From Strigamia acuminata (taxonomy: Eukaryota; Arthropoda; Chilopoda; Geophilomorpha; Linotaeniidae): DNA of 64,000 nucleotides. Where the stretch lies: positions 4,964,186 to 5,028,185 of the forward strand of contig OX442317.1 in the NCBI GenBank assembly GCA_949358305.1, given 5' to 3'. Below the pieces are notes generated by a model that made no database searches, was not told the DNA's origin, and saw only the letters and a program-made list of their open reading frames with translations. Position numbers and translations under genes: made by a program. Positions 11,601-22,200 of this stretch are shown here, in pieces; positions within the stretch are counted from its first letter, which is position 1; each line of letters begins with the position of its first letter.

Positions 11601-14600
11601 AAAAGTCGTCGAGCGGTGTTTACGCCCTGGGGCTAAAGGTGACTCCATGGTGCGCCTCTTTAATTGCAGCTTCGCCTTAACGGGTCCATTTTGCTGGAAC
11701 CTGTAGGAGGCAGCCCCTAACTGCAGGATGTCCGCCCCCAATTTCGTTTCCCCTGCGGGCGGAATTTCTTGTCACGATGCATGCTCGAACAATGCACTAA
11801 TGAGCTGGCCAATGCACATGCGTGGAAATCAAAACCGCATGTAATGAGCTCGGTTCCCATAAGAACTCAACTCAACTCAGCCAAAAACTCCATTACAATT
11901 CGCAACTCTTTAATTGCTCATCACGAACAACTTATACTTGTTACTCTCTTTTACTTCCAATTCGTTTTCTCTCTCTTTCTCTCTCCGTGACAAACTCGTT
12001 GTGAGTTTTAGCAAACTATTTACATTTTAATGACCCAACCAGAATTTAGTATTTGAATATTTGCTCGTACTCGTGCACCAGATGTTATTAAAGCTGATGG
12101 ATTGCATCGCTTGTCAATGGCTGCATTCAATCGTGACTGTTTTAGAGGTACGCACCATTGTTTTCGAGTATTTTGTATTGAAAATGGTGTGTCGATTGAC
12201 GTCTGTCAATTTTAAAAAGTGCATTTCTCCCCTGTGACCACCGGGTGACCACTAACGGTACGGGAAGAAGGAAAAATAGAGGAGAGGAGAAGAGAAAAAA
12301 AATGAAGAGAGGAAACTAAATTGCTCACCTCCTGTAGCGCTCCTCCCCGCGTCCGAAGGGGCTCGAGGTTAAACGGGACGCTGCTGGACTCCCACATAGG
12401 TCCCCTCCTCATCTTTAAAAAGTAAAAAATATAAAAAAAAAAATAAATATAAAAAAACTTTTCTTGAGAAAACCTTTTGAACAAACTTGCGTCGAAACTG
12501 GACTTCCACCTGATTGGTCCTCTTCAGTCGACCGCGTTTACGACCTCACCCTCCCTCCCCCCTTCCCTTTACTTTTCCCGCTTGTGCTTCTGGTTCTGGG
12601 ACGCCCCTCACGCGCAGTTGAGTTGTTTGCTGAATTAGAATTTTGTGGACACCATCTTTAATGTTTGGTGGCCATATCTTCCGCTCGTGCGGCGTTTCAT
12701 TTTTGTCCAATTCCACGGCGCAGTGTCGCACGTGCAGATAAGGGGTCCGTGAACGTCCATGATTTGTAGGAGTATCCGTGAATTGATAGTAGGCGTCAGA
12801 TTTATGGCGGGGAAAAGAAAACGTGTACCCATTTCGTTCTCTTTTTTAAACAATTTATTTCGACTTTCTTTGCGAATAAATTGTCGCTTTGCGGGCGCGC
12901 TTGCACTCACTCGCCGGTATTTAGAAACTTTTGTCAACGTGTTTTTGCCACAAATTTTACATTTTACATTTTAATTTTCGCCGAGTTGTTCCGCAGACAG
13001 GATCGCGCGCATTGACCGACCCTAAACCTATACAAATCACCTTTTAAAAACCCTTTGAAATGCTCTCCTATTCAACTTGTAAGTTTGTCAACTTATTTGC
13101 ACAATGGGCTCAGTCTCACCTGTGTCAGCTGACACGAAACCCATCAAAGAGATATTGACCAGAAGAGGTGTTTAAAGCAAAAGCTTTAGAAAAGAGAATT
13201 GAATTTAGGGCAACTTACTTTCTTTCTTTCTTTCTTTCTTTCATTTCTAATGGTTTTTATTTATTTTTTTGTATTTATTTGGCAATCGATGATGGCATGG
13301 TTGAATCAGCCAGGTGTCAATATGACAAATTGGCCACATGTTCTCTCCTAATTCCACTCGCCCCCATTGTTTCTTTACGTAATGACCAAAAGGGCCGACA
13401 GATGTCGTCCCCACTTGCACATCGAGCCAAAAACCGCGCCTCAGTCTAATTTTCCACTTGTTCAGTTCTCAAGAGAACCAAGAAGGCATTCATAATGGCG
13501 CACCCACTAACAAGGCGTCTGCGCATGCGTCAATTGAGCCATGCGTGGGCGGAATAGGACACCGTGCTGCGTTGGCGACTTTTGAGTCGAGCAAAAAAAC
13601 CTCTGGAAGCGCATGTGTAGATTAACTGCACGCTGATTTTTATTTTTCTGCAAAGTCACTTCGCTATTGTTGATTATGTCACGTGGCATAAAGAATGAGG
13701 AATGAGGAATGAGGGGGTTAAATGGAAGTCGCGGGCTGAAATATGTTGGCTCGATTTTTTTATTTTATTTTATTTTTTTCATTTTTCTTTTTCTTTTTTC
13801 AATAAATTTGAAGGGAATTTTCGGAGGCATTCTTTGCATTGTTGGTGACAAGAGGCGCCTTTCGGATGTGAAACAATGAGTGGAATTTGCTTTGATGTTT
13901 TGTGGTGATTGACAATCGCTGATAAATTCGGTGTTGCGTGTGCAATTCTTTTTTTAAGTAAATCAAGCTGAAGAAATTGGGGGAAATGAACATTTTTTTT
14001 TTCTCGTTAAATTGTAGCTAATTTTTGTCGTATTCGGAATTGTAGGATGTGAAAAATCAGAAGTCAGAAGTTTGTTGCGAGGATTTTTGTTTTTGGTTGA
14101 CCGACTTTTTGATATGGTGTGATGTGACGGTTGTGAAAGAAATGGACGTTGGGGGAAGAAGGCCACTAATGAAACGGGGGACGTCAAACAACGCACTGTC
14201 GCATCACATACGCTGCACATGGTCCGACGCAACTACTATTTAGTGAGATGTCGAAAAATAAGGAAGAGAAAGACGAAAATTGTGAGAAATAATTCGCTAA
14301 ATGCTAAGAGTTTGAGTGAGGGTTTGCGCGCGTATGGGAATTGTGGTGCCATCTATGGAAGAAAAATTTAAACTTGGAAGGTTGTGTTAGTGTAAAGTAA
14401 AAACAAAAAGAAAAATAAGAAATTCTAATATTTTTGTGATGAAGAATGGTTCCATCAAACTTTCTGTATTTTTTCCATTTTTTTTTTTTAGTAATTTTTT
14501 TATTTTGTGTTGTTTTGTAGATCCGGAAATTTGCGATCAAAAACTTACCAACGTCGTGATGAGATGTACAACGCTGAAAATTTTCCGAAATTTGCTGCTT

Positions 14601-15908
14601 GTTGAAGTTGTAGGGCAGATTATGTTTCGTGCCGTTGAAAACGCTTTTTAAAATCGATCTGAAAGGTATTCATGATGATTCGATATCAGTTTAAATGTTG
14701 AGTTAGTTAATTTATGTTTACTTTAATTACACAATCAGGTGGGATTTTTCTTCAAATCAATGCTGGAGAGGAATGAAGAGGCGGTGCGCGAACGAGCGAT
14801 TGCATTTCTTGCATTCAAGTTGAAAATATACCTGGGAATATGAAAAGGAAAGTGTAAAAATGTATGTCAAATGTTTGAGTTTTGATAAATTTAATTGATA
14901 AATTGTTATTTATATTTTTCTTTAGGTTTTTAAGAAAATAAACTCAACGTCTAATGCATCAAACGGATTTTGAAAACGTGCAATTAATTTTTCTACGTTT
15001 GGCGATATTGCGACGGTAGAAAGTTCACTCACTCATCACAAGAAATCACAGAAAACAAGAAAACAAATAAGTAAACATATATTTTAAAGTGCGGGGCTCT
15101 TCTGAATGCGGGGTCTTGGTTCGAGGCCCAAAAAACCGACGTCTGAGCCGGCCTTGTCAGTAACGATGCCAGATATTCTAACTCCGACCCTGCAAATATT
15201 GAATTATTTATATCAAGATTCATTTTTCGTGGAATGTTCTTATTTTTGTTTTTATTTTTATTTTTTCTCACTTTTTCGAATTGCATTCAGATTATTTGTG
15301 CCTTTGTATATCAGTTGTTTTGTCGATTTGAATTAACTGCGATCAAAGTAAATAAAAAGTAATTACGAAGTATGTTTTTAATTTCTTTCTGTTTATTTGT
15401 TAAAGTGTGACATTAGTAATACGACGTCACGTAATTATTCTTTGTTTTTTGTAGTCGTCAAAGAATTCTCACCAATCGACTCGATTATTTGCTCGCATAC
15501 CGAGATGGATTCTGCGATTCTAACTGCTCGCTCTATTTTTATGATGGCGACAATTCGACCCAATCACCCAATCTCTCCTGCCATCGAACACAAATTCTAA
15601 TTGTTGAGCAAAAATCAGCTACGTCATTTTTTTTCGATAGTTTTAAAAACCACTTGCACTTTCTTCCACCAGATAGACACGTGGGGCAGGAAGTTGAACT
15701 TTTTCTCGCGAGTTTCTGCGCTCGTTTTCTGGAATTTTCCACTCTGTCATTTGATTGGATATTCTAATGTTGATGCGATGGTTTTGCTATTTTGCATACT
15801 ATCTTTAGCGCTAGTTTTAACTCATTAGTCATCTCGCCTTGGTGGCGGACACACGTACGAGTTGCGGTAAGTTTTAGATATATTTTTTTCCTTCTTACTA
15901 GTTTTTTA

Positions 15909-16150
15909 TGCTTTTTTCCTATTTAGCGTTTGTTTCTTGCTTTTATTTAGGCTTTCTGCATTTTATGCTTTCTTCAATTTAGCGTTTGTTTCTTGCTTTT
16001 ATTTAGGCTTTCTGCATTTTATGCTTTCTTCAATTTAGCGTTTGTTTCTTGCTTTTATTTAGGCTTTCTGCATTTTATGCTTTTTTCAATTTAGCGTTTG
16101 TTTCTTGCTTTTATTTAGGCTTTCTTCATTTTATGCTTTCTTCAAATTAG
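15909..16150. repeat. 56-bp tandem repeat (about 4 copies)
   Basis: A unit beginning ATGCTTTCTTCAATTTAGCG repeats with period 56 (compare 15965 and 16021). Copies are close to identical; the last diverges and passes into degenerate ATTTAGCGTTT sequence up to about 16300. It lies in the candidate intron just upstream of the hairpin exon. Confidence 0.85.
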
Positions 16151-16408
16151 CGTTTATTTCTTGCTTTTATTTAGCGTTTATTATATATTAAGGCATTTCT
16201 TTTATTCAGACATCTTTTATTTAGGCTATCTTTTATTTAGTTTTTATTTTATTTAGCGTTTATTCTAGTTTTATTTTATTTAGTTTAGCATTTATTTTAT
16301 CTCTGCTTCTCTTATTTACATTACTTCAGCCTGACATTTTACTAATTTTATTTTTGCATTCGTTTCAGGTTTACGTGACGTAGTCGGACCAGGACCAGGA
16401 CCATTTAA

Positions 16409-16520
16409 TCCACGAGTGGGTACAACTGAGGGTAACACTTCGAACTTAATCTTTACTGCATCTCTAGGTGTAGTAAAGATTAAGTTCGAAGTGTTGCTTT
16501 TCAGTTGTATCCACTCGTGG
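16409..16520. repeat. Near-perfect 112-base inverted repeat (hairpin)
   Basis: The left arm starts TCCACGAGTGGGTACAACTG and the right arm ends with its complement (CAGTTGTATCCACTCGTGGA). The inner 24 bases pair perfectly around a ~14-base loop (GCATCTCTAGGTGT). As RNA this gives a stem of about 49 pairs with a few bulges. It could be a pre-miRNA/siRNA-type hairpin or a short foldback element. Confidence 0.8.
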
Positions 16521-16689
16521 ATTTTTATATAAAACCCGCCCGCCGGATTTCGCCCTATCTTCTTTTTGCTATGCAAATTATACCTCCCCCTTCTATTTAT
16601 TATTATGTATATAAGAAAGAATAAAGATGTTTTAAATGAATTGAGAAAATATTTTTTTATTAAAAGACTTATAAAATACAAAAAAAAAA

Positions 16690-16795
16690 AACTTAGGAAA
16701 TATTTTAAAAAATATAAAAAAGACTTAGAAATATTTTAAAAAATACAAAAAAGACTTAGGAAATATTTTAAAAAATACAAAAAGGACTTAGAAAA
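16690..16795. repeat. ~32-bp AT-rich tandem repeat
   Basis: Three to four copies of a unit starting ACTTAGGAAATATTTTAAAA, separated by AAAAAG. Simple degenerate array. Confidence 0.7.
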
Positions 16796-16819
16796 TAAAA
16801 CTCAAAATATAAAATATTT

Positions 16820-17298
16820 TTAAAAATCTGAAAGAATCCTCAAGTTTGTCGTGGTGGAAATGTCGTCCGTCAGTCGTGGAACTGGAAATATTCTGAAATA
16901 AAGAAAAATAAAGACAAACAATTAGTTTAAAAAATAAAACCATTCAAATATTTATGTTACCTAGCTATGGGGACCGATGAAATTAGATTTAATCTATAAA
17001 AAACATAAAATTATTAATACGAAATAAAATAAAACAAGAATTTTTTTAATAAAATCAAAGTGGTAAATTAAAATGCTCACCTGAAACCAAAGATGTTTTC
17101 GCCCCGAAGGCGAAACCTGGAATACTAATAAATTAGTAGAAGACAATATAAAAATAAACTAAAAAAAAAAACAAAGTGTCAAAAAAAAAACATTTACCTA
17201 AACGTGAAGTGATTCAAAGATGTCTTTTCGCCACGAAGGCGAAACCTCGAGTGGCAAGATCGCAGTGAATGCGCTAATACGCAAACTCCTAACGTCAT
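16820..17298 (-). CDS. Unrecognised four-exon ORF, 80 residues
   Basis: Four short open exons, 17298-17198, 17116-17081, 16993-16961 and 16892-16820, have GT-AG borders and all introns in the same phase, giving 243 nt from ATG to TAA. Exons 1 and 2 share a duplicated motif (GTTTCGCCTTCG, then GGCGAAAA, then CATCTTTG), which encodes FRLRGE in both. The product starts MTLGVCVLAHS and ends LRILSDF; it is basic in the middle and has no recognised domain. The motif is itself palindromic (TTTCGCC and GGCGAAA), so these exons might be repeat-derived. Chance agreement of four exons cannot be excluded. Confidence 0.35.
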
Positions 17299-17491
17299 GT
17301 ATGCAAATTAGCGTAATGTCCAATCAAACGCAGCCACGGCAATGTAACGTGACCGATGCGATTGAAGCGACGTTGGCGTACTTACCTGGTAAAAATTAGG
17401 ACGTGATGACGCTTTAATTATTAGCATACGATAGCTGTGATTGGCTCAGATTAAGACCTCAATGGAGGAACGAATTTCGAAAAATTTTCAA

Positions 17492-18830
17492 AGTCTACGC
17501 TCATGCGCAATAGCGGCTCGTGTTTTCCGATCATTTTTTTCTCAAATAACTCGGTTTTTCGGCCGTATCTCCGCAACCGTGCCAGATACGCATACTCATG
17601 CGATAATTAAACGATTTTTTACGTCATTTCACGTCGATTTGGCCTATTTCCGGCAATTTTTTAATTTTGGACGATTTTAGCAAAAAAGCAAAGGCTAACC
17701 TATGGAGAAATGGCCAAAATCGGCCAAAAATTGGGAAATGCCAATAACTAGCGGAATCGACGTGAAATGACGTGAAAAACCGTTTAAATATCGCATGAGT
17801 ATGCCTATCTGGCTCCGTTGCGGAGCTACGGCTGACAAACCAGAGGAAAAGTCTTTGGAGAAGTTTGTTTTCGGCCGATAACTCGGCAACGGAGCGAGAT
17901 GGACCTGTAAATGTGATAATTAATCGATTTTTCAGCTCATTTCCGATCGGTTGAGCTCGTTTCCGACACTTTTTCAATTTTGGCCAATTTTGACAAAAAA
18001 GCAAAGGCTAACCTATGGAGAAATGGCCAAAATCGGCCAAAAATTGGGAAATGCCAATAACTAGCGGAATCGACGTGAAATGACGTGAAAAACCGTTTAA
18101 ATATCGCATGAGTATGCCTATCTGGCTCCGTTGCGGAGCTACGGCTGACAAACCAGAGGAAAAGTCTTTGGAGAAGTTTGTTTTCGGCCGATAACTCGGC
18201 AACGGAGCGAGATGGACCTGTAAATGTGATAATTAATCGATTTTTCAGCTCATTTCCGATCGGTTGAGCTCGTTTCCGACACTTTTTCAATTTTGGCCAA
18301 TTTTGACAAAAAAGCAAAGGCTAACCTATGGAGAAATGGCCAAAATCGGCCAAAAATTGGGAAATGCCAATAACTAGCGGAATCGACGTGAAATGACGTG
18401 AAAAACCGTTTAAATATCGCATGAGTATGCCTATCTGGCTCCGTTGCGGAGCTACGGCTGACAAACCAGAGGAAAAGTCTTTGGAGAAGTTTGTTTTCGG
18501 CCGATAACTCGGCAACGGAGCGAGATGGACCTGTAAATGTGATAATTAATCGATTTTTCAGCTCATTTCCGATCGGTTGAGCTCGTTTCCGACACTTTTT
18601 CAATTTTGGCCAATTTTGACAAAAAAGCAAAGGCTAACCTATGGAGAAATGGCCAAAATCGGCCAAAAATTGGGAAATGCCAATAACTAGCGGAATTGAC
18701 GTGAAATGACGTGAAAAACCGTTTAAATATCACATGAGTATGCGTATCTGGCACGGTTGCGGAGAAAATCCGATGTTTTGAAAAAAAATAATCGGAAAAC
18801 ACGAGCCGCTATTGCGCATGAGCGTAGACT
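17492..18830. mobile_element. Non-autonomous element with long inverted termini
   Basis: The ends AGTCTACGCTCATGCGCAAT (from 17492) and its complement (to 18830) are inverted copies, and the inverted similarity continues inwards for well over 100 bases, with some divergence. The interior is a tandem array of a 313-bp unit. There is no transposase. No clear target-site duplication is visible at the edges, so the superfamily cannot be assigned. Open frames inside (such as minus 17937-18317) simply repeat with the array and are not genes. Confidence 0.75.
17690..18690. repeat. 313-bp tandem array, about 3.2 copies
   Basis: The unit from gcaaaggctaacctatggag recurs at 17688, 18001, 18314 and 18627. 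The copies look essentially identical to the eye, which implies recent amplification or homogenisation by unequal exchange. Each unit contains TGACGTGAAA-type motifs. Confidence 0.9.
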
Positions 18831-19060
18831 CACGAACTAAAAATAACGCCATCTGGTGGTGAAAACACGAACTAAAATAACAAATCAAAATTCTTTCAGT
18901 TCGAGACATCGCCACCAGATGGCGCAACAAAATATCTATTGGATCCAATCATTTCTTTTTAGCAGCGCCATCTGGCGGCGGTGTCTCGAACTGAAAGAAT
19001 TTTGATTTGTTATTTTAGTTCGTGTTTTCACCACCAGATAGCGTTATTTTTTAGTTCGTG
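18831..19060. repeat. 230-bp imperfect palindrome beside the element
   Basis: The left arm 18831-18926 and right arm 18965-19060 are inverted copies around a ~38-base spacer. It begins CACGAACTAAAAATAACGCC and ends with the complement. It starts directly at the right end of the preceding inverted-repeat element. Probably a foldback MITE. Confidence 0.85.
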
Positions 19061-19080
19061 ATACCGCCACTAGATGGCGC
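18846..19080. promoter_or_regulatory. Cluster of five CTCF-like motifs
   Basis: CCACCAGATGGCGT (minus, 18846-18860), CCACCAGATGGCGC (plus, 18912-18925), CCGCCAGATGGCGC (minus, 18965-18978), CCACCAGATAGCGT (plus, 19031-19044) and CCACTAGATGGCGC (plus, 19067-19080). The second and fifth fit the CTCF core CCASYAGRKGGCRS at every position, and the third differs at one. Four of the five lie in the arms of the palindrome. Occupancy is inferred only. Confidence 0.5.
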
Positions 19081-19287
19081 AACTAAAATTACTTATGTAT
19101 TTATTATTACCACAGTCCTATTCTAAGGACTGTGTTATTACGGAAAGCTGTATTCTAATATGGATATTAGATAATTATATTTCTTTTTATTCAAACTTCA
19201 TTTTCATTATAAAACAAATTAATTTTATTTACAAATGGCTTTGGTCTCGTTAACTTCAATATAAATTATTATAAGACAATAAATACT

Positions 19288-22200
19288 TCAAAAATTTACA
19301 TTTTTATCAATAATTGCGTCCATCGTTTGATGAGAAATGGATCTGAAATTAAAAATTCCATTTTATAAAATACAAATCTAATTTAATCAATATAAATACC
19401 TTAGTGAATAAGTCGGAATTTGATTATTATACAATATAAACATCTGATAATTGTCATTGCACTGAGCAAAACACTTAAAAGTGTCAGTGCACATGTATGT
19501 TTCAACCGCCGAATGCTTCAAGCGCGTATGAAATACACGATAAACTTCTATAACACAAATTAATTACATTAAATGACACACAAAAGCGAAAATTCTCTTA
19601 CCCTGAGTGGTATCGGCAAAAAAACTCCAACAAATCCATCTATAAAAAGCCCTGAGAGATTCCTGACATTGTTTGCCATTCATCAACTTCGCTGTTTAAA
19701 AGCAAACCAAAGGAAATTCAATCTTTCCACTCATAAATTTCATTCATAAATACTAAATACCTTTATCTACCGGTTGCGTCGAACACAAACACCTTTTAGT
19801 TGCAGTGTTTATCAGAATAAAGCTAGAAAATTCACAATTCATTAGCCAGCTGTTGCAATTTGCAGTTTAGTTCAATTCACTTACGCTAAAATATTGTTAT
19901 CCAAAGTGACATTGACCGAACAATTTTTAGGATACAACTTGCTGGCGCTCAGCAAAACATCTTGGCAGTTCCTCCAATAATTACAAACCTAAAGAAAATC
20001 ATCAACAAAATTCGAACACAAACGCAAAACAAAGTACAAACGCGTACATTTCTCTTCTCCATTTCCGTAACAGATGGCACCGGACCGCACAGAACACAAA
20101 CTTCAACGCCAGGTAATAAACAAAAAGTGACTAAGCGATGAGGAACCTTTTCAAAAAATAATTTAAACAATTTATCTTAAAAATTTAATCAACTAGAAAA
20201 ACTCACGGATGGACTTTCGACAGGTAAAAAAATAGGAATGTCCCTCGCGGTCATTTTCGAGCAACAAGATACGAAGACGGCCAGAAGACCAGCTTCGCAT
20301 TCCGACAACGTCCACCACTTTTTCGTGGCTACGACCAACCGGCCATGGACTAGGAGACATCCGTACATGGTGCCCAAACTCTCCACAAAATACTCCAGGT
20401 GGTTCTGTCAATTATCTGGGTGTTGTCACCTTATTCATAATCCAGGAAGGAAGTAAGCTCATACCTGCAACACCTGGTTGTTGGGGGTTAACAGACAATC
20501 GACCGACAAAGTCATCTGACCGACCAGTCCATGCTCCGCTTCACTTTGGTACAAAAGAGTATCAACCAGCTTGAAACAACACTGTCAAAACAATATAGTG
20601 ACAAATATTAGGACATGTAAATATAACTCAAATTTCGAGGGTTTTACTCTTAAATCCTTCTTGAGCCTTTCCACATTGTTTATCCTGATGAGGTCGTCCA
20701 ATCCGACCAATAGCACCATCGCGTCAAACACGCTTTGGAGGAGGTGGACGCCGAATTTGTCGCATTCTTGTTGAGTGGTTATAAGAATGAGCATGATACT
20801 GAAAGAAAAGAAAAGAAAAGTTGGTGATTGGTCATTTGTATACTTGGCACATGTATCTGTGAAAGGGGGAAATGAGTTGGTCAATTTTCGATGTGCATAA
20901 GGAAGTTGTAGAGCACAATTGGACGTAATCAAGAAATTCGTATGCGCCTGAGCGAGCAAAATCAAAACAAATCAAGGCAGGTGCTGCTTACTTTACACCT
21001 GCTAAGGTCGCAAGTACAGAGGTCAAGGCAGGAGGAAGTTTTAGTGGTGAAAATTTATTGTGTTTACACTCTGCGTGTACAAATTCAACTTTCGCTCGGA
21101 GCGCCCAATGCAAATTTCGTGGGTGGAAGATTAAGATAAGGCAAAACAAAGAAAATTTATAATTTATGAGTAAACACTAAAATAGCACAAAGATTTATTT
21201 GGACAATTTTTAAAAAGTTTTTTGACATTTTGGGCAATTATAAATTAATTTCGATTAATTTTGGGTAATTTTAAATTAATTTTTAATAAATTTTGACAAA
21301 TTTTGCTATTTTTAGTGCATTTTGATAACAATTTTAAGCGACCAAATTAATAATAATGATAATAATAATAATGATCTAGGTAACACTATCCTAAAATAAT
21401 TTTGCCACTTTTTCTCCTCCAAACTTAAAAAATCTCCATCCCCATTTGCAAACCCCCATTTTAAATGGGTGGTTAAGAAAATGCTCCTTTTATTGCCCCT
21501 CACAAATCAGTAGTTGACTGAATAGCAGCCATAAATCTCAGCAGCAGATCCTCATCTGTCTCAACTTGAAACAACAGTATCTATCCTATCCTTACCTGTC
21601 ATGGAACACTTTCCAAACCACCTGAGCATCTTTGGTAGCAGTTGATAATAAAGTTACATTCTTTGATTTGGCAAACATATGAACTCCATTCAAGGATCCA
21701 ATCACAGGAAATGGCAACTAAAAAGAAAGAAAAAAAAAACAAAAAAACCACAATTAAAACAATTTTAAGAATGTGTTTGTGAATTAACAACAACTTCCTG
21801 AACTCCTCCTCTCCACACCCTCACCTTTAGCAGGCCATTTCTTCATGGCCACAAATGACCACCTTTCAAACACCAGGTAACTCTAATTTATTGCAACTAA
21901 TTCAGGTTAACATTCCACCAGCAATAATTGCCTCTTCGGCTCCAAAAACCCAATTTTTTTCCCCCTTTAAAAATTTAATTATAAACACATTAGGATTTTT
22001 TCTCAAAAAACCAGAGTAAATTTAGCCCCAAATATGGAGGACACATAAACATGTCACACAAAATATCCCACCCATCAGCACAATAACTTAGACATGATTT
22101 GCTGTTGCAAACTTGTACTTTATGTTCAATTTTGGCACATTGGGGCCAACAGTGAAGAAGCCCAAGGGAGGCTAAACACTGTAAACAGTCTATGTGGGTC

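Larger units (their letters stand above)
4811..15840. other. Large non-coding region with regulatory character
   Basis: No coding exon set was found over about 11 kb. The tract alternates AT-rich sequence with CpG-rich islands (5.5-5.7, 7.4-8.7, 9.8-10.9, 11.5-11.8 and 12.2-12.6 kb). Motifs of the form CATTGTT/AACAATG recur (for example near 4985, 5910, 5989, 6849, 7531, 8310, 8560, 11409, 11787, 12149, 13367, 13836 and 13874). The longest open frame (minus, 7927-8604) is arginine- and serine-rich and resembles no family I know. It could be a cis-regulatory landscape of a neighbouring gene. Confidence 0.4.
15830..16640 (+). ncRNA. Candidate spliced transcript containing a long hairpin
   Basis: A good donor (GCG followed by gtaagt, exon end near 15866) and a good acceptor (gcattcgtttcag, exon start 16369) frame a ~500-base intron. 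The second exon holds the 112-base hairpin at 16409-16520 and is followed by an AATAAA at about 16620. One frame through exon 2 is open for about 55 codons (includes GPGPGPFNPRVG) but has no start codon upstream. I therefore list it as a possible non-coding or hairpin RNA; a small unrecognised coding gene is the alternative. Confidence 0.35.

Noticed and set aside
15105-15140. GGTTCGAGGCCC motif suggesting a tRNA end
   Set aside because: No acceptor stem or anticodon arm could be paired around it.
17690-18690. Repeat array considered as a CRISPR array
   Set aside because: Units are contiguous without unique spacers and the genome is animal; it is a satellite-type array.
17624-18802. Repeated 126- and 64-codon frames
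   Set aside because: They recur exactly every 313 bp with the tandem array; not separate genes.
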